A stretch of DNA of 64,000 bases, from NCBI GenBank assembly GCA_034359265.1, contig CP136891.1, positions 88,430,001-88,494,000 of the forward strand, given 5' to 3'. The position numbers and the translations under genes were made by a program. A model generated the notes under the pieces. It was given only the letters and a program-made list of their open reading frames with translations. It made no database searches and was not told the DNA's origin. Positions 59,413 to 64,000 of the stretch are shown here, one piece after another (the first letter of the stretch is position 1; every line of letters starts with the position of its first letter). Source of the stretch: Canna indica (Eukaryota; Streptophyta; Magnoliopsida; Zingiberales; Cannaceae).

Positions 59413-59619
59413 GCCATTTCAAAGGGAAGGCAAGGGAGAGAGAGGCACAAAACTTGGTTCGGGTAAGTTGACTTTTGGATTTGCGGTATCCAAAAGTGTC
59501 AATGCAAAATTGAATGCTTGAGATGTCACACGATGCCTGCAGGTATATTTGGCAAATATACGTCTCAAGGAAATTTCTACTGATGTGTTGATCACTGCAT
59601 ATGAGCCAATAGTAATAAA
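59413..59619 (+). pseudogene. MOG1/Ran guanine nucleotide release factor fragment
   Basis: Two exons with splice signals: 59413-59462 (AISKGRQGRE, then after a 2-bp AG insertion in a GAGAGAG tract AQNLVR) and 59543-59619 (VYLANIRLKEISTDVLITAY ending EPIVI). Together they match the C-terminal half of plant Ran-binding MOG1-like proteins, which act in nuclear transport. The upstream exons and the last exon were not found. The 2-bp insertion breaks the frame in the first exon. Introns are retained, so the piece came from genomic DNA, not from a processed transcript. Confidence 0.7.
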
Positions 59620-60007
59620 GTAAGTAACCACACAACTTCTGCCAACATAATTTAGTCTTCAATTCTCATCTCAATAAGCTTTCGCTCACATCTATATATT
59701 TGTATGATACTAGTTTTAGTTTCTAGATTTGCTCCAAACTGCATGCTAATTAATTTTGCACTGCCTAACATAGGTATTGGAATACATCGAATTCACATAA
59801 TAGTTGAAGTGCATTTTATGCCTTTCCCCTGTACTTACACTGTATGCTAATATTTATGTTCAACATTCATCAGATCCACGATATAATTACTTCTAAGAAT
59901 ATTGACATATTTATGATATAAAAGACATATGGTAGGAGCTCGAGTGATGGGAGTTTAAGAAACAATGATTTTGATGAAGATTGACACTCTTTTCTCTCTA
60001 GCTTAAG

Positions 60008-60530
60008 CATATATGTTTGCCCAGCTTGTTGACTACATGGATAATAATCTTGGAAAAGTTTCTTGTGGTGGTAGGTATTAGATATTTGAATCAGTAGATT
60101 AAGGATAAAGTGTTTTGGTTCTGACATACCATGGCCTTTTGATTATTGTGCTTCAAATACAGATAAAGCCGGATGTATAAAGATATGAGGGCTATAGTTG
60201 ACTTGTGCCATCATGATGGAACTTTGAAGCAAATGGTTGCAAGGGGTCCTCGGAGACAATTAATGTGCCTATGATATAGAATTAGACAATTAGTCATTTC
60301 AACAAAATATAGTTCTATGAGTATAAGAAGCTACTACTTAAATAATCAATTTATCATACTGGTTCCACTCTATTGTCATGAGTTGAGATATAATTTTACT
60401 TATTTGCGATATATGCTTTTTTAGGTTGAAAGTAATTTGTTTTCAGGTACATTAATGAAGACTTATCTATCATACCTATGCTTAAAATGCTTCGAAATTC
60501 AGGCCGCACTACTTTTCTGGTCACGAACAG
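60008..60530 (+). pseudogene. HAD-type purine 5'-nucleotidase fragment
   Basis: Three exon-like blocks: 60008-60074 (YMFAQLVDYMDNNLGKV), 60163-60255 (YKDMRAIVDLCHHDGTLKQM) and 60447-60530 (YINEDLSIIPMLKMLRNSGR then TTFLVTN). Order and spacing match the cytosolic 5'-nucleotidase domain family (HAD superfamily); TFLVTN is the conserved motif II region that binds phosphate. The donor after 60255 reads GGAG/ACAATT, not GT, and a stop precedes YKD in the second block. The catalytic DxDxT exon is not present. Same strand as the MOG1 fragment. Confidence 0.75.
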
Positions 60531-60744
60531 GTATCAATTAACTCATTTCTCCCATTAGTTTTGATATATCATAAGGGGAGATAGTATCTGATACAAGTAC
60601 AAAATAATTAATCGTCAATAAGCTTGAGTTATTTGGTAATACTTCTTTGATTTTAAGGTCATGTTGTCATCATTTCCTAATTTTAGTAGCCCCGACTTCT
60701 TGAGATGCTTTATGTTTCATAGGTCAAGATACTTTTTGGACATG

Positions 60745-61525
60745 CACTACAATAAAGTTCAATTTAACCCGCAATTTTTTAAAACTTTGCGTTGCAGTTT
60801 TAACCGTATCATAGACTTTCACCTGCGGTTTCAAAAACTACAGCCTAAACTACCGTGGGGAGTTTCTCTCCCTGCGGTTTGCTGACTGCAGGTTAAAGTG
60901 AATTTTATGCCACAATTAATAAACCGCAGCGCAAATAAGTTTTTCCCAATAGTCACAATTGCATGGAAAGTGATTTTTCTTAAAGCATAAACAACAGCGA
61001 AAAGTCATTTCTCCCCGCATATAAACCATAGGGAAAAGTATTTTTGCCAACAGATTAAAATGTTTGGAAAAATATTTTCTCCCTGTGCGTAAACCGCAAG
61101 GAAAAACTATTTGTTCCAGCAGTTTCAACTGTTGAGAAAGATATTTTTCCCGACATATTAAAATGTTTGGAAAAGTATTTTCTCACCGCACATAAACCGC
61201 GAGGAAAGCTATTTGTTCCAGTAATTTCAACCATTGAGAAATGTATTTTTCCTGACATATTAAAGAAAAGTATTTTCTCGCCGCGCATAAACCGCGTGGA
61301 AAGCTATTTGTTCCAATAATTTCAACCATTGAGAAATGTATTTTTCATGACAGATTAATATATTTGAAAAAGTCTTTTCTCCGTACACATAAACCGCTGG
61401 GAATAACTATTTGTTCCACAAGGAAAAAATATTTTTCCCAACACGTAAACCACAAAGAAAAATTATTTCTTCTGATGCATAAACTACGTCGAAAAGCTAT
61501 TTTTCCTAACAAGGAAAAGATTTAA
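60745..61525. repeat. CACTA-like end with array of about 100-bp tandem units
   Basis: CACTACAATAAAGTTCAATT at 60745 is followed by GCGGTTT/AAACCGC motifs. From about 61000 to 61410 there are about four tandem units near 100 bp, each with TTGTTCCAxxAxTTTCAAC, a TATTTTTCC run, CATATTAAA and CATAAACCGCxxGGAAA. The units decay to 61525. No right terminus was seen. Such arrays are typical of subterminal regions of CACTA-type elements. Confidence 0.6.
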
Positions 61526-61927
61526 ATTAGATGGGATAAGAATTTTATTATGTGTGGAAAATGCTCTTAATTTTCGAAGCTATGAATAAAAATTAATTAG
61601 ATCAAATTGCAAAGAATGAAGTTGTAAAAGGTGATCTCAAAATATTTGAGTGAAGCTACTTCAACATTGTTTGCTGAGAACAACAAATCAAACAAATCAA
61701 AATATGTAGTCATCGATGTATTATAGCATTTCATGCATATGAGCTCCTTTGCATTTGATATAAGTACTATGTGCAGACATATAATGTGAATGAGTTTGCT
61801 CATTTATATGATATACCACCTAAACATGTACTTCAAAAGTAGTCTAGCATAAAAAATGTGAGACCAAATTAAGTCCCTTCAAGTAGATAAAATTAAACCA
61901 ATAACTGAGGTTGACAAAAAACACTAC
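61526..61927. other. Intergenic DNA
   Basis: AT-rich, no gene or repeat recognised. Confidence 0.5.
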
Positions 61928-62677
61928 CCAAGGCACACATTGACAAATCGTTGTGTATCACTGGACAAAGATGCTTCACCACAAAGTACAAAATGAATCT
62001 GCCCACCAAGTATGAACGTATTGATTTAAAAATTAAAGCATCCCAAAGCATTTTTTCAAGCCCTCTTGCACCAAACCAGCTTCCTTCAATTGATTTCAGT
62101 CTACGACTATACCCAGCACTAAAAAGTTTTTTTGATGAGTCCACCATTTTCCTCAACCTGAACAGACACAAATTATAAAATATATCAAAAAGAACATAGA
62201 AATGGTACTTGTATAATCTAGATTCATAAGGTATCTACTAAATATATAAAGAAAAAATTAAGCATCATTGATTTACTTAGGATAGTATTTCTAACCTTAT
62301 GCATTCCATCTCTAACACGATCAAAAATTGCAGGAACTGCAGTCATGAGAGTAGGCATCAACATGGAAGCATCTCCTTTGGTTCCTTTCATAATTTTGTT
62401 TGATGCATCAGTTATGGTCAGCGTTGAACCATAACCTATTGCACAACCTTTGCATAGCATTACTACCTGTTCAAGAAAACCAATTTCCAATTAAAAATAA
62501 TCCCGTAGCATAGAAGAGAGATAATAAGAGCTCACAAGTGATAACCTCTGCTGCTAAGTCAAAAATATGGGCAAGGGGTAAGTACACCAAGTAAATATCA
62601 CCATGTCCTAATTTTGGAATGACTGGCATAACTCCTGCTGCTATGGCAACAATATTACCATGTGTAATCATGACACC
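61928..62677 (-). pseudogene. Long-chain acyl-CoA synthetase (LACS8/9-like) fragment
   Basis: Minus-strand exons with GT-AG borders: 62677-62546 ([36 protein letters not shown]), 62466-62296 ([49 protein letters not shown]) and 62157-61928 ([41 protein letters not shown]). These are consecutive central exons of plant LACS enzymes (AMP-binding superfamily), which activate fatty acids to acyl-CoA. Exon 3 carries a one-base A-run expansion after GGLIKK and another shift before GGQIHF. The ATP-binding loop and C-terminal exons are absent. It lies opposite in strand to the two fragments upstream. Confidence 0.85.
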
Positions 62678-63030
62678 CTACAAATAAAGATGAAAGCAAT
62701 GCATAAGATAAACTCACAAGCTTGGTGATTATTTAAAACTTTATCACCCAAAATGAACACATGAAGTAGTTTTTTCAATTCAAAAAGAAACAACTAGCAA
62801 ATGCCAACTTTTTGCCTCTAAACTCCTTGAGGAACATCTGAAGATTATCACCAAATTGCAAGCTAGTTGACAACAGCCTAGCTATCCTAAGGAAAATTGT
62901 CACATAGGTGTATAAAATATGAAATGCAATTTACATGAATACATGAAGAATGCATAAAATAGATTATAACACACTGGATGCTAGCATATTTCCTTTTTGA
63001 TAAGATGAGTAAGAAGTTGACACCATTAAC
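62678..63030. other. Noncoding DNA beside LACS fragment
   Basis: No coding match; probably the remainder of a LACS intron and unrelated AT-rich DNA. Confidence 0.4.
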
Positions 63031-63039
63031 ATTTGAATA

Positions 63040-63236
63040 ATATACTGATAAGTATATTGATAAGTATATACTGATAAGTATATTGATAAGTATATACTGA
63101 TAAGTATATACTGATAAAGTATGGAACTTATCAGTATACTTATATGATCAGTATATACTAATAAGTATATACTGATAAAGTATGGAACTTATCAGTATAC
63201 TGATAAGTATACTTATATAGTATATACTGGTAAGTA
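63040..63236. repeat. Minisatellite of ATACTGATAAGTAT units
   Basis: Short units (TATACTGATAAG, TATATTGATAAG) are repeated in both orientations, with the larger phrase AAAGTATGGAACTTATCAGT present twice (63117 and 63177). The self-complementary units can form local hairpins. Confidence 0.8.
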
Positions 63237-63255
63237 TGGATTTTGACACATCCAC

Positions 63256-64000
63256 TGTTATGACCTGAAAAAAAAAGTGACCTTATTGTAAATATATTTT
63301 TTTGAGAAGTTTTTTTAGCAAAAGGGCTAATCACTTATTTAACCTAATCCAAGTCCTAATCTCCTCTAATCCTCATTCTTGTTGGCGGCGGCTGAGTTGG
63401 AGTCGAGGGATCAGAGGGACGATGAGAAGACTCCGGTGAAGACCAGAGTTTGGAGGAGTATTGAGGTAGTTCCTATTTCTTCGTTCATCGGCGGGGGCTG
63501 GTAGGGCCGCACGTCGTGTGGATCGGAGAGGAGCAGTGGTGGGTTGGCGCCGGGTCGAAATCCGTGGGGGATGTCGGAGGATGGTCAGCGAGTGGTCGCC
63601 GCTTGTCGGAGGATGGTCGGCGAGTGGTCGCCGGCGGCCGAGAGGGCCGGCTGGCATGGATCGGAGGCTAGTAGAGGCGGCGTCGGGGGCAGGGCGTCGG
63701 GCTGGGTGTCAGGTGACGAGTGGGGGCGACAAGTGGGAGGGAGAGTTTTATTTAATTTAATAAATAGGTTAATTAAGAAGAGAGCTGTATCGCAGAAATG
63801 AGAGTAATTTATCAAATATTATAATATTTTTAGATTTGATTGTAGGATCGTCGGATCAAGTTGAGGTGAATACCAAAGTTGTAGGTTTTTGCGTTCCAAA
63901 CGCAATGGTGGTGTCGGATTTCTGATCGAAGGTCGTATGGTAGGTATTTTCTACATTTCAGTGTTATTTGGTGGTTAATAGTTCTTATTTCAATTTGATA
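63256..64000 (+). repeat. Gypsy LTR running off the window
   Basis: Starts TGTTATGACCTG and follows the plan of the LTR at 38608: CTTATTGTAAATAT, CTAATCxxCTCTAAT, a GC-rich block (63480-63720), GTTAATTAAGAAGAGAGCTG and GGTGAATACCAAAGTTGTAG. It continues beyond 64000. Same family as 38608-40808, clearly diverged. Confidence 0.75.

Noticed and set aside
63373..63801. Pro/Arg- and Gly/Trp-rich open frames at the right edge
   Set aside because: Same LTR GC-rich block as at 38.6-40.8 kb; not a gene.

Overview
The window is nuclear DNA of a flowering plant. It holds spliced plant gene families (TauE/SafE transporter, CYP81-type P450, CHX, long-chain acyl-CoA synthetase), plant-type LTR retrotransposons primed by initiator tRNA-Met, CACTA elements carrying TNP2 and Ptta/En/Spm-type genes, plant L1-like LINEs and a TRIM. 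Host-like exons are GC-rich in an AT-rich background, which leans towards a monocot, but the species cannot be fixed from the sequence. I saw no rRNA, tRNA gene or CRISPR array.

Layout. 1-13 kb is AT-rich intergenic DNA with dispersed repeats, a CACTA transposase scrap at the left edge, a TCGGG minisatellite and a candidate non-autonomous Helitron (7548-10226). 13.36-14.19 kb is a tandem TRIM (three 167-bp LTRs, two internal domains) with a clean 5-bp target duplication, inside the first unit of a tandem repeat. 14.95-15.72 kb is a broken CYP81-like P450; a second truncated copy at 42.03-42.24 kb shares one frameshift with it. 16.82-19.57 kb is the only nearly intact host gene, a 12-exon TauE/SafE (sulfite exporter-like) membrane protein gene with one frameshift. 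A copia retrotransposon sits 8 nt before its ancestral stop, so the C-terminus is now read from the LTR.

The copia (19475-35008) is a nest. Its gag is cut first by a 1.64-kb CACTA-like element carrying a CHX antiporter fragment and possibly a second gene fragment (20332-21969), then by a right-truncated CACTA in minus orientation (22243-~31043). That CACTA is itself split by a 6.84-kb CACTA with both ends and a TCA target duplication (23826-30668). The inner CACTA has a decayed TNP2 transposase and an apparently intact five-exon second gene.

35.7-53.7 kb is a retroelement graveyard: LINE 3' half (minus), a CACTA left end, a gypsy gag-LTR relic with a duplicated host flank, the P450 copy, a copia fragment, a LINE 5' half (plus), a long LTR-like unit, and two related gypsy copies joined tail to tail in opposite orientations. 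57.5-62.7 kb holds intron-containing fragments of three unrelated host genes (MOG1/Ran-binding factor, a HAD 5'-nucleotidase, a LACS8/9-type acyl-CoA synthetase) among CACTA-like termini. A gypsy LTR related to the one at 38.6 kb runs off the right edge.

Apart from the TauE/SafE gene and the inner CACTA's second gene, every coding trace carries stops, frameshifts or truncations. The window documents repeated insertion into, and capture of, host genes rather than a working pathway.
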